Assembly: GCA_963678675.1 (NCBI GenBank)
Contig: OY783197.1
Span: forward strand, 840,400-904,399
DNA: 64,000 nt
Direction of reading: 5' to 3'
Source: Xiphydria camelus
Taxonomy: Eukaryota; Arthropoda; Insecta; Hymenoptera; Xiphydriidae
The translations under genes and the position numbers were made by a program. Below are positions 1 to 15,089 of the stretch, piece after piece. Each line of letters begins with the position of its first letter. Position 1 is the stretch's first letter. A model generated the notes under the pieces. That model was not told the origin of the DNA and did no database searches. It saw only the letters and a program-made list of their open reading frames with translations.

Positions 1-1675
1 AATCTTACTGTAGGACTCTATATATGAATATAATAGGATTAAATACTTATAAAAATTTTATAATAGAATTCTATAATAAAAATCTTACTGTAGGACTCTA
101 TATATGAATCTAATAGGATTAAATACTTATAAAAATTTTATAATAGGATTCTATAATAAGAATCTATAGTAGGATTCAATACTTATAGAAATTTTATAAT
201 AGGATTCTATAATAAGAATCTTACTGTAGGACTCTATAATAAGAATCTAATAGGATTCTATACTTATAAAAATTTTATAATAGAATTTTATAATAAGAAT
301 CTTACTGTAGGTCTCTATAATAAGAATCTAGTAGGATTAAATACTTATACAAATTTTATAATAGAATTCTATAATAAGAATCTTACTGTAGGACTCTATA
401 TATGAATATAATAGGATTAAATACTTATAAAAATTTTATAATAGAATTCTATAATAAGAATCTTACTGTAGGACTCTATATATGAATATAATAGAATTCT
501 ATAATAAGAATCTTACTGTAGGACTCTATATATGAATATAATAGGATTAAATACTTATAAAAATCTTATAATAGAATTCTATAATAAGAATCTTACTGTA
601 GGACTCTATAATAAGAATCTAATAGGATTCTATACTTATAAAAATTTTATAATAGAATTCTATAATAAGAATCTTACTGTAGGACTCTATAATAAGAATC
701 TAATAGGATTCTATACTTATAAAAATTTTATAATAGAATTCTATAATAAGAATCTTACTGTAGGACTCTATATATGAATATAATAGAATTCTATAATAAG
801 AATCTTACTGTAGGACTCTATATATGAATATAATAGGATTAAATACTTATAAAAGTTTTATAATAGGATTCTATAATAAAAATCTTACTGTAGGACTCTA
901 TTATAAGAATCTATAGTAGGATTAAATAATTATAAAAATTTTATAATAGAATTCTATAATAAGAATCTTACTGTAGGACTCTATATATGAATATAATAGG
1001 ATTAAATACTTATAAAAATTTTATAATAGAATTCTATAATAAGAATCTTACTGTAGGACTCTATATATGAATATAATAGGATTAAATACTTATAAAAATT
1101 TTATAACAGAATTCTATAATAAGAATCTTACTGTAGGACTCTATATATGAATATAATAGGATTAAATACTTATAAAAATTTTATAATAGAATTCTATAAT
1201 AAGAATCTTACTGTAGGACTCTATATATGAATATAATAGGATTAAATACTTATAAAAATTTTATAATAGAATTCTATAATAAGAATCTAGTAGGATTCAA
1301 TACTTGTAGAAATTTTATAATAGGATTCTATAATAAGAATCTTACTGTAGGACTCTATATATGAATATAATAGGATTAAATACTTATAAAAATTTTATAA
1401 TAGAATTCTATAATAAGAATCTTACTGTAGGTCTCTATAATAAGAATCTAGTAGGATTAAATACTTATACAAATTTTATAATAGAATTCTATAATAAGAA
1501 TCTTACTGTAGGACTCTATATATGAATATAATAGGATTAAATACTTATAAAAATTTTATAATAGAATTCTATAATAAGAATCTTACTGTAGGACTCTATA
1601 TATGAATATAATAGGATTAAATACTTATAAAAATTTTATAATAGAATTCTATAATAAGAATCTTACTGTAGGACT

Positions 1676-3470
1676 CTATGATAAGAATCTATAGTAGGAT
1701 TCAATACTTATAAAAATTTTATAATAGAATTCTATAATAAGAATCTTATAGTAGGACTCTATATATGAATATAATAGGATTAAATACTTATAAAAATTTT
1801 ATAATAGAATTCTATAATAAGAATCTTACTGTAGGACTCTATATATGAATATAATAGGATTAAATACTTATAAAAATTTTATAATAGAATTCTATAATAA
1901 GAATCTTAGTGTAGGACTCTATATATGAATATAATAGGATTAAATACTTATAAAAATTTTATAACAGAATTCTATAATAAGAATCTTACTGTAGGACTCT
2001 ATATATGAATATAATAGGATTAAATACTTATAAAAATTTTATAATAGAATTCTATAATAAGAATCTTAGTGTAGGACTCTATAATAAGAATCTAATAGGA
2101 TTAAATACTTATAAAAATTTTATAATAGAATTCTATAATAAGAATCTAGTAGGATTAAATACTTATAAAAATTTTATAATAGAATTCTATAATAAGAATC
2201 TAGTAGGATTAAATACTTTTAAAAATTTTATAATAGAATTCTATAATAATAATCAAATAATAACTTTATAAATTAATCTGATAATAGGACTTTATTTAAT
2301 AATCTATAATAATAGGATTCTATACTTATAAACATTTTATAATAGAATTCTATAATAAGAATCTTACTGTAGGACTCTATATATGAATATAATAGGATTA
2401 AATACTTATAAAAATTTTATAATAGAATTCTATAATAAGAATCTTACTGTAGGACTCTATATATGAATATAATAGGATTAAATACTTATAAAAATTTTAT
2501 AATAGGATTCTATAATAAAAATCTAGTAGGATTAAATACTTATAAAAATTTTATAATAGAATTCTATAATAAGAATCTTACTGTAGGACTCTGTATATGA
2601 ATATAATAGGATTAAATACTTATAAAAATTTTATAATAGAATTCTATAATAAGAATCTTACTGTAGGACTCTATGATAAGAATCTATAGTAGGATTCAAT
2701 ACTTATAAAAATTTTATAATAGAATTCTATAATAAGAATCTTATAGTAGGACTCTATATATGAATATAATAGGATTAAATACTTATAAAAATTTTATAAT
2801 AGAATTCTATAATAAGAATCTTACTGTAGGACTCTATATATGAATATAATAGGATTAAATACTTATAAAAATTTTATAATAGAATTCTATAATAAGAATC
2901 TTAGTGTAGGACTCTATATATGAATATAATAGGATTAAATACTTATAAAAATTTTATAACAGAATTCTATAATAAGAATCTTACTGTAGGACTCTATATA
3001 TGAATATAATAGGATTAAATACTTATAAAAATTTTATAATAGAATTCTATAATAAGAATCTTAGTGTAGGACTCTATATATGAATATAATAGGATTAAAT
3101 ACTTATAAAAATTTTATAATAGAATTCTATAATAAGAATCTAGTAGGATTAAATACTTATAAAAATTTTATAATAGAATTCTATAATAAGAATCTAGTAG
3201 GATTAAATACTTTTAAAAATTTTATAATAGAATTCTATAATAATAATCAAATAATAACTTTATAAATTAATCTGATAATAGGACTTTATTTAATAATCTA
3301 TAATAATAGGATTCTATACTTATAAACATTTTATAATAGAATTCTATAATAAGAATCTTACTGTAGGACTCTATATATGAATATAATAGGATTAAATACT
3401 TATAAAAATTTTATAATAGAATTCTATAATAAGAATCTTACTGTAGGACTCTATATATGAATATAATAGG
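1676..3470. repeat. Two ~1-kb higher-order units with a divergent island
   Basis: The block from about 1,676 recurs from about 2,671 with an offset of 994-995 bp. Each copy ends in the same aberrant island (2,245-2,335 and 3,239-3,330), which reads AATTAATCTGATAATAGG and does not fit the standard monomer. The same island type occurs in the outlier array near 24,380. Confidence 0.8.
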
Positions 3471-5020
3471 ATTAAATACTTATAAAAATTTTATAATAGT
3501 GTGCTATAATAAGAATCTTATAGTAGGACTCTATATATGAATATAATAGGATTCTATACTTATAAAAATTTTATAATAGGATTCTATAATAAGAATCTTA
3601 CTGTAGGACTCTGTATATGAATATAATAGGATTAAATACTTATAAAAATTTTATAATAGGATTCTATAATAAAAATCTTACTGTAGGACTCTATTATAAG
3701 AATCTATAGTAGGATTAAATACTTATAAAAATTTTATAATAGAATTCTATAATAAGAATCTTACTGTAGGACTCTATATATGAATATAATAGAATTCTAT
3801 AATAAGAATCTTACTGTAGGACTCTATATATGAATATAATAGGATTAAATACTTATAAAAATTTTATAATAGAATTCTATAATAAGAATCTTATAGTAGG
3901 ACTCTATATATGAATATAATAGGATTAAATACTTATAAAAATTTTATAATAGGATTCTATAATAAGAATCTTACTGTAGGACTCTATATATGAATATAAT
4001 AGGATTAAATACTTATAAAAATCTTATAATAGAATTCTATAATAAGAATCTTACTGTAGGACTCTATAATAAGAATCTAATAGGATTCTATACTTATAAA
4101 AATTTTATAATAGAATTTTATAATAAGAATCTTACTGTAGGTCTCTATAATAAGAATCTAGTAGGATTAAATACTTATACAAATTTTATAATAGAATTCT
4201 ATAATAAGAATCTTACTGTAGGACTCTATATATGAATATAATAGGATTAAATACTTATAAAAATTTTATAATAGAATTCTGTAATAAGAATCTTACTGTA
4301 GGACTCTATATATGAATATAATAGGATTAAATACTTATAAAAATTTTATAATAGAATTCTATAATAAGAATCTTACTGTAGGACTCTATGATAAGAATCT
4401 ATAGTAGGATTCAATACTTATAAAAATTTTATAATAGAATTCTATAATAAGAATCTTATAGTAGGACTCTATATATGAATATAATAGGATTAAATACTTA
4501 TAAAAATTTTATAATAGAATTCTATAATAAGAATCTTACTGTAGGACTCTATATATGAATATAATAGGATTAAATACTTATAAAAATCTTATAATAGAAT
4601 TCTATAATAAGAATCTTACTGTAGGACTCTATAATAAGAATCTAATAGGATTCTATACTTATAAAAATTTTATAATAGAATTCTATAATAAGAATCTTAC
4701 TGTAGGACTCTATATATGAATATAATAGAATTCTATAATAAGAATCTTACTGTAGGACTCTATATATGAATATAATAGGATTAAATACTTATAAAAGTTT
4801 TATAATAGGATTCTATAATAAAAATCTTACTGTAGGACTCTATTATAAGAATCTATAGTAGGATTAAATAATTATAAAAATTTTATAATAGAATTCTATA
4901 ATAAGAATCTTACTGTAGGACTCTGTATATGAATATAATAGGATTAAATACTTAGAAAAATTTTATAATAGAATTCTATAATAAGAATCTTACTGTAGGA
5001 CTCTATATATGAATATAATA

Positions 5021-6990
5021 GGATTCTATAATAAGAATCTTACTGTAGGACTCTATATATGAATATAATAGGATTAAATACTTAGAAAAATTTTATAATA
5101 GAATTCTATAATAAGAATCTTACTGTAGGACTCTATATATGAATATAATAGGATTAAATACTTATAAAAATCTTATAATAGAATTCTATAATAAGAATCT
5201 TACTGTAGGACTCTATAATAAGAATCTAATAGGATTCTATACTTATAAAAATTTTATAATAGAATTCTATAATAAGAATCTTACTGTAGGACTCTATAAT
5301 AAGAATCTAATAGGATTCTATACTTATAAAAATTTTATAATAGAATTCTATAATAAGAATCTTACTGTAGGACTCTATATATGAATATAATAGAATTCTA
5401 TAATAAGAATCTTACTGTAGGACTCTATATATGAATATAATAGGATTAAATACTTATAAAAGTTTTATAATAGGATTCTATAATAAAAATCTTACTGTAG
5501 GACTCTATTATAAGAATCTATAGTAGGATTAAATAATTATAAAAATTTTATAATAGAATTCTATAATAAGAATCTTACTGTAGGACTCTATATATGAATA
5601 TAATAGGATTAAATACTTATAAAAATTTTATAATAGAATTCTGTAATAAGAATCTTACTGTAGGACTCTATATATGAATATAATAGGATTAAATACTTAT
5701 AAAAATTTTATAATAGAATTCTATAATAAGAATCTTACTGTAGGACTCTATGATAAGAATCTATAGTAGGATTCAATACTTATAAAAATTTTATAATAGA
5801 ATTCTATAATAAGAATCTTACTGTAGGACTCTATGATAAGAATCTATAGTAGGATTCAATACTTATAAAAATTTTATAATAGAATTCTATAATAAGAATC
5901 TTATAGTAGGACTCTATATATGAATATAATAGGATTAAATACTTATAAAAATTTTATAATAGAATTCTATAATAAGAATCTTACTGTAGGACTCTATATA
6001 TGAATATAATAGGATTAAATACTTATAAAAATTTTATAATAGAATTCTATAATAAGAATCTTAGTGTAGGACTCTATATATGAATATAATAGGATTCTAT
6101 AATAAGAATCTTACTGTAGGACTCTATATATGAATATAATAGGATTAAATACTTAGAAAAATTTTATAATAGAATTCTATAATAAGAATCTTACTGTAGG
6201 ACTCTATATATGAATATAATAGGATTAAATACTTATAAAAATCTTATAATAGAATTCTATAATAAGAATCTTACTGTAGGACTCTATAATAAGAATCTAA
6301 TAGGATTCTATACTTATAAAAATTTTATAATAGAATTCTATAATAAGAATCTTACTGTAGGACTCTATAATAAGAATCTAATAGGATTCTATACTTATAA
6401 AAATTTTATAATAGAATTCTATAATAAGAATCTTACTGTAGGACTCTATATATGAATATAATAGAATTCTATAATAAGAATCTTACTGTAGGACTCTATA
6501 TATGAATATAATAGGATTAAATACTTATAAAAGTTTTATAATAGGATTCTATAATAAAAATCTTACTGTAGGACTCTATTATAAGAATCTATAGTAGGAT
6601 TAAATAATTATAAAAATTTTATAATAGAATTCTATAATAAGAATCTTACTGTAGGACTCTATATATGAATATAATAGGATTAAATACTTATAAAAATTTT
6701 ATAATAGAATTCTGTAATAAGAATCTTACTGTAGGACTCTATATATGAATATAATAGGATTAAATACTTATAAAAATTTTATAATAGAATTCTATAATAA
6801 GAATCTTACTGTAGGACTCTATGATAAGAATCTATAGTAGGATTCAATACTTATAAAAATTTTATAATAGAATTCTATAATAAGAATCTTACTGTAGGAC
6901 TCTATGATAAGAATCTATAGTAGGATTCAATACTTATAAAAATTTTATAATAGAATTCTATAATAAGAATCTTACTGTAGGACTCTATAT
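5021..6990. repeat. Two ~1.07-kb higher-order units in tandem
   Basis: The monomer series starting near 5,021 repeats at 6,092 with an offset of 1,071 bp. Landmark variants keep this spacing: GAATTCTGTAATAAG at about 5,636 and 6,707, and the paired CTATGATAAG variants near 5,750/5,832 and 6,821/6,903. This is a typical higher-order repeat built from the 80-bp satellite. Confidence 0.8.
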
Positions 6991-9900
6991 ATGAATATAA
7001 TAGAATTCTATAATAAGAATCTTACTGTAGGACTCTATATATGAATATAATAGGATTAAATACTTATAAAAATTTTATAATAGAATTCTATAATAAGAAT
7101 CTAGTAGGATTCAATACTTGTAGAAATTTTATAATAGGATTCTATAATAAGAATCTTACTGTAGGACTCTATATATGAATATAATAGGATTAAATACTTA
7201 TAAAAATTTTATAATAGAATTCTATAATAAGAATCTTACTGTAGGACTCTATGATAAGAATCTATAGTAGGATTCAATACTTATAAAAATTTTATAATAG
7301 AATTCTATAATAAGAATCTTATAGTAGGACTCTATATATGAATATAATAGGATTAAATACTTATAAAAATTTTATAATAGAATTCTATAATAAGAATCTT
7401 ACTGTAGGATTCTATATATGAATATAATAGGATTAAATACTTATAAAAATCTTATAATAGAATTCTATAATAAGAATCTTACTGTAGGACTCTATAATAA
7501 GAATCTAATAGGATTCTATACTTATAAAAATTTTATAATAGAATTCTATAATAATAATCTTACTGTAGGACTCTATAATAAGAATCTAATAGGATTCTAT
7601 ACTTATAAAAATTTTATAATAGAATTCTATAATAAGAATCTTACTGTAGGACTCTATAATAAGAATCTATAGTAGGATTAAATACTTATAAAAATTTTAT
7701 AATAGAATTCTATAATAAGAATCTTACTGTAGGACTCTATATATGAATATAATAGGATTAAATACTTTTAAAAATTTTATAATAGAATTCTATAATAAGA
7801 ATCTTACTGTAGGACTCTATATATGAATATAATAGGATTAAATACTTATAAAAATCTTATAATAGAATTCTATAATAAGAATCTTACTGTAGGACTCTAT
7901 GATAAGAATCTATAGTAGGATTCAATACTTATAAAAATTTTATAATAGAATTCTATAATAAGAATCTTACTGTAGGACTCTATATATGAATATAATAGAA
8001 TTCTATAATAAGAATCTTACTGTAGGACTCTATATATGAATATAATAGGATTAAATACTTATAAAAATTTTATAATAGAATTCTATAATAAGAATCTAGT
8101 AGGATTCAATACTTGTAGAAATTTTATAATAGGATTCTATAATAAGAATCTTACTGTAGGACTCTATATATGAATATAATAGGATTAAATACTTATAAAA
8201 ATTTTATAATAGAATTCTATAATAAGAATCTTACTGTAGGACTCTATGATAAGAATCTATAGTAGGATTCAATACTTATAAAAATTTTATAATAGAATTC
8301 TATAATAAGAATCTTATAGTAGGACTCTATATATGAATATAATAGGATTAAATACTTATAAAAATTTTATAATAGAATTCTATAATAAGAATCTTATAGT
8401 AGGACTCTATATATGAATATAATAGGATTAAATACTTATAAAAATTTTATAATAGAATTCTATAATAAGAATCTTACTGTAGGACTCTATAATAAGAATC
8501 TATAGTAGGATTAAATACTTATAAAAATTTTATAATAGAATTCTATAATAAGAATCTTACTGTAGGACTCTATATATGAATATAATAGGATTAAATACTT
8601 TTAAAAATTTTATAATAGAATTCTATAATAAGAATCTTACTGTAGGACTCTATATATGAATATAATAGGATTAAATACTTATAAAAATCTTATAATAGAA
8701 TTCTATAATAAGAATCTTACTGTAGGACTCTATAATAAGAATCTAATAGGATTCTATACTTATAAAAATTTTATAATAGAATTCTATAATAATAATCTTA
8801 CTGTAGGACTCTATAATAAGAATCTAATAGGATTCTATACTTATAAAAATTTTATAATAGAATTCTATAATAAGAATCTTACTGTAGGACTCTATATATG
8901 AATATAATAGAATTCTATAATAAGAATCTTACTGTAGGACTCTATATATGAATATAATAGGATTAAATACTTATAAAAGTTTTATAATAGGATTCTATAA
9001 TAAAAATCTTACTGTAGGACTCTATTATAAGAATCTATAGTAGGATTAAATAATTATAAAAATTTTATAATAGAATTCTATAATAAGAATCTTACTGTAG
9101 GACTCTATATATGAATATAATAGGATTAAATACTTATAAAAATTTTATAATAGAATTCTATAATAAGAATCTTAGTGTAGGACTCTATAATAAGAATCTA
9201 ATAGGATTAAATACTTATAAAAATTTTATAATAGAATTCTATAATAAGAATCTAGTAGGATTAAATACTTATAAAAATTTTATAATAGAATTCTATAATA
9301 AGAATCTAGTAGGATTAAATACTTTTAAAAATTTTATAATAGAATTCTATAATAAGAATCTTACTGTAGGACTCTATATATGAATATAATAGGATTAAAT
9401 ACTTATAAAAATTTTATAATAGAATTCTATAATAAGAATCTTAGTGTAGGACTCTATATATGAATATAATAGGATTAAATACTTATAAAAATTTTATAAC
9501 AGAATTCTATAATAAGAATCTTACTGTAGGACTCTATATATGAATATAATAGGATTAAATACTTATAAAAATTTTATAATAGAATTCTATAATAAGAATC
9601 TGGTAGGATTCAATACTTGTAAAAATTTTATAATAGGATTCTATAATAAGAATCTTACTGTAGGACTCTATATATGAATATAATAGGATTAAATACTTAT
9701 AAAAATTTTATAATAGAATTCTATAATAAGAATCTTACTGTAGGTCTCTATAATAAGAATCTAGTAGGATTAAATACTTATACAAATTTTATAATAGAAT
9801 TCTATAATAAGAATCTTACTGTAGGACTCTATATATGAATATAATAGGATTAAATACTTATAAAAATTTTATAATAGAATTCTATAATAAGAATCTTACT

Positions 9901-12900
9901 GTAGGACTCTATATATGAATATAATAGGATTAAATACTTATAAAAATTTTATAATAGAATTCTATAATAAGAATCTTACTGTAGGACTCTATATATGAAT
10001 ATAATAGGATTCTATAATAAGAATCTAGTAGGATTAAATACTTATACAAATTTTATAATAGAATTCTATAATAAGAATCTTACTGTAGGACTCTATATAT
10101 GAATATAATAGGATTCTATAATAAGAATCTTACTGTAGGACTCTATATATGAATATAATAGAATTCTATAATAAGAATCTTACTGTAGGACTCTATATAT
10201 GAATATAATAGGATTAAATACTTAGAAAAATTTTATAATAGAATTCTATAATAAGAATCTTACTGTAGGACTCTATATATGAATATAATAGGATTCTATA
10301 ATAAGAATCTTACTGTAGGACTCTATATATGAATATAATAGGATTAAATACTTAGAAAAATTTTATAATAGAATTCTATAATAAGAATCTTACTGTAGGA
10401 CTCTATATATGAATATAATAGGATTAAATACTTATAAAAATTTTATAATAGAATTCTATAATAAGAATCTTACTGTAGGTCTCTATAATAAGAATCTAGT
10501 AGGATTAAATACTTATACAAATTTTATAATAGAATTCTATAATAAGAATCTTACTGTAGGACTCTATATATGAATATAATAGGATTAAATACTTATAAAA
10601 ATTTTATAATAGAATTCTATAATAAGAATCTTACTGTAGGACTCTATGATAAGAATCTATAGTAGGATTCAATACTTATAAAAATTTTATAATAGAATTC
10701 TATAATAAGAATCTTATAGTAGGACTCTATATATGAATATAATAGGATTAAATACTTATAAAAATTTTATAATAGAATTCTATAATAAGAATCTTACTGT
10801 AGGACTCTATATATGAATATAATAGGATTAAATACTTATAAAAATTTTATAATAGAATTCTATAATAAGAATCTTACTGTAGGACTCTATATATGAATAT
10901 AATAGAATTCTATAATAAGAATCTTACTGTAGGACTCTATATATGAATATAATAGGATTAAATACTTATAAAAATCTTATAATAGAATTCTATAATAAGA
11001 ATCTTACTGTAGGACTCTATAATAAGAATCTAATAGGATTCTATACTTATAAAAATTTTATAATAGAATTCTATAATAAGAATCTTACTGTAGGACTCTA
11101 TAATAAGAATCTAATAGGATTCTATACTTATAAAAATTTTATAATAGAATTCTATAATAAGAATCTTACTGTAGGACTCTATATATGAATATAATAGAAT
11201 TCTATAATAAGAGTCTTACTGTAGGACTCTATATATGAATATAATAGGATTAAATACTTATAAAAGTTTTATAATAGGATTCTATAATAAAAATCTTACT
11301 GTAGGACTCTATTATAAGAATCTATAGTAGGATTAAATAATTATAAAAATTTTATAATAGAATTCTATAATAAGAATCTTACTGTAGGACTCTATATATG
11401 AATATAATAGGATTCTATAATAAGAATCTTACTGTAGGACTCTATATATGAATATAATAGGATTAAATACTTAGAAAAATTTTATAATAGAATTCTATAA
11501 TAAGAATCTTACTGTAGGACTCTATATATGAATATAATAGGATTAAATACTTATAAAAATCTTATAATAGAATTCTATAATAAGAATCTTACTGTAGGAC
11601 TCTATAATAAGAATCTAATAGGATTCTATACTTATAAAAATTTTATAATAGAATTCTATAATAAGAATCTTACTGTAGGACTCTATAATAAGAATCTAAT
11701 AGGATTCTATACTTATAAAAATTTTATAATAGAATTCTATAATAAGAATCTTACTGTAGGACTCTATATATGAATATAATAGAATTCTATAATAAGAATC
11801 TTACTGTAGGACTCTATATATGAATATAATAGGATTAAATACTTATAAAAGTTTTATAATAGGATTCTATAATAAAAATCTTACTGTAGGACTCTATTAT
11901 AAGAATCTATAGTAGGATTAAATAATTATAAAAATTTTATAATAGAATTCTATAATAAGAATCTTACTGTAGGACTCTATATATGAATATAATAGGATTA
12001 AATACTTATAAAAATTTTATAATAGAATTCTATAATAAGAATCTAGTAGGATTCAATACTTGTAGAAATTTTATAATAGGATTCTATAATAAGAATCTTA
12101 CTGTAGGACTCTATATATGAATATAATAGGATTAAATACTTATAAAAATTTTATAATAGAATTCTATAATAAGAATCTTACTGTAGGTCTCTATAATAAG
12201 AATCTAGTAGGATTAAATACTTATACAAATTTTATAATAGAATTCTATAATAAGAATCTTACTGTAGGACTCTATATATGAATATAATAGGATTAAATAC
12301 TTATAAAAATTTTATAATAGAATTCTATAATAAGAATCTTACTGTAGGACTCTATATATGAATATAATAGGATTAAATACTTATAAAAATTTTATAATAG
12401 AATTCTATAATAAAAATCTTAGTGTAGGACTCTATTATAAGAATCTATAGTAGGATTAAATAATTATAAAAATTTTATAATAGAATTCTATAATAAGAAT
12501 CTTACTGTAGGACTCTATATATGAATATAATAGGATTAAATACTTATAAAAATTTTATAATAGAATTCTATAATAAGAATCTAGTAGGATTAAATACTTA
12601 TACAAATTTTATAATAGAATTCTATAATAAGAATCTTACTGTAGGACTCTATATATGAATATAATAGGATTAAATACTTATAAAAATTTTATAATAGAAT
12701 TCTATAATAAGAATCTTACTGTAGGACTCTATATATGAATATAATAGGATTAAATACTTATAAAAATTTTATAATAGAATTCTATAATAAAAATCTTACT
12801 GTAGGACTCTATATATGAATCTAATAGGATTAAATACTTATAAAAATTTTATAATAGGATTCTATAATAAGAATCTATAGTAGGATTCAATACTTATAGA

Positions 12901-15089
12901 AATTTTATAATAGGATTCTATAATAAGAATCTTACTGTAGGACTCTATAATAAGAATCTAATAGGATTAAATACTTATAAAAATTTTATAATAGGATTCT
13001 ATAATAAGAATCTATAGTAGGATTCAATACTTATAGAAATTTTATAATAGGATTCTATAATAAGAATCTAATAGGATTCTATACTTATAAAAATTTTATA
13101 ATAGAATTTTATAATAATAATCTTACTGTAGGTCTCTATAATAAGAATCTAGTAGGATTAAATACTTATACAAATTTTATAATAGAATTCTATAATAAGA
13201 ATCTTACTGTAGGACTCTATATATGAATATAATAGGATTAAATACTTATAAAAATTTTATAATAGAATTCTATAATAAGAATCTTACTGTAGGTCTCTAT
13301 AATAAGAATCTAATAGGATTCTATACTTATAAAAATTTTATAATAGAATTCTATAATAAGAATCTTACTGTAGGACTCTATATATGAATATAATAGGATT
13401 CTATACTTATAAAAATTTTATAATAGAATTCTATAATAAGAATCTTATAGTAGGACTCTATATATGAATATAATAGGATTCTATACTTATAAAAATTTTA
13501 TAATAGAATTCTATAATAAGAATCTTACTGTAGGACTCTATATATGAATATAATAGGATTAAATACTTATACAAATTTTATAATAGAATTCTATAATAAG
13601 AATCTTACTGTAGGACTCTATATATGAATATAATAGGATTCTATAATAAGAATCTTACTGTAGGACTCTATATATGAATATAATAGAATTCTATAATAAG
13701 AATCTTACTGTAGGACTCTATAAATGAATATAATAGGATTAAATACTTAGAAAAATTTTATAATAGAATTCTATAATAAGAATCTTACTGTAGGACTCTA
13801 TATATGAATATAATAGGATTAAATACTTATAAAAATCTTATAATAGAATTCTATAATAAGAATCTTACTGTAGGACTCTATATATGAATATAATAGAATT
13901 CTATAATAAGAATCTTACTGTAGGACTCTATATATGAATATAATAGGATTAAATACTTATAAAAATCTTATAATAGAATTCTATAATAAGAATCTTACTG
14001 TAGGACTCTATATATGAATATAATAGGATTAAATACTTATAAAAATTTTATAATAGGATTCTATAATAAAAATCTTACTGTAGGACTCTATTATAAGAAT
14101 CTATAGTAGGATTAAATAATTATAAAAATTTTATAATAGAATTCTATAATAAGAATCTTACTGTAGGACTCTATATATGAATATAATAGGATTAAATACT
14201 TATAAAAATTTTATAATAGAATTCTATAATAAGAATCTAGTAGGATTAAATACTTATAAAAATTTTATAATAGTGTGCTGTAATAAGAATCTTACTGTAG
14301 GACTCTATATATGAATATAATAGGATTCTATACTTATAAAAATTTTATAATAGAATTCTATAATAAGAATCTTACTGTAGGACTCTATATATGAATATAA
14401 TAGAATTCTGTAATAAGAATCTTACTGTAGGACTCTATATATGAATATAATAGGATTAAATACTTATAAAAATTTTATAATAGGATTCTATAATAAAAAT
14501 CTAGTAGGATTAAATACTTATAAAAATTTTATAATAGAATTTTATAATAAGAATCTTACTGTAGGTCTCTATAATAAGAATCTAGTAGGATTAAATACTT
14601 ATACAAATTTTATAATAGAATTCTATAATAAGAATCTTACTGTAGGACTCTATATATGAATATAATAGGATTAAATACTTATAAAAATTTTATAATAGAA
14701 TTCTATAATAAGAATCTTACTGTAGGTCTCTATAATAAGAATCTAATAGGATTCTATACTTATAAAAATTTTATAATAGAATTCTATAATAAGAATCTTA
14801 CTGTAGGACTCTATATATGAATATAATAGAATTCTATAATAAGAATCTTACTGTAGGACTCTATATATGAATATAATAGGATTAAATACTTATAAAAATT
14901 TTATAATAGAATTCTATAATAAGAATCTTACTGTAGGACTCTATATATGAATATAATAGGATTAAATACTTATAAAAATTTTATAATAGAATTCTATAAT
15001 AAAAATCTTACTGTAGGACTCTATATATGAATCTAATAGGATTAAATACTTATAAAAATTTTATAATAGGATTCTATAATAAGAATCTA

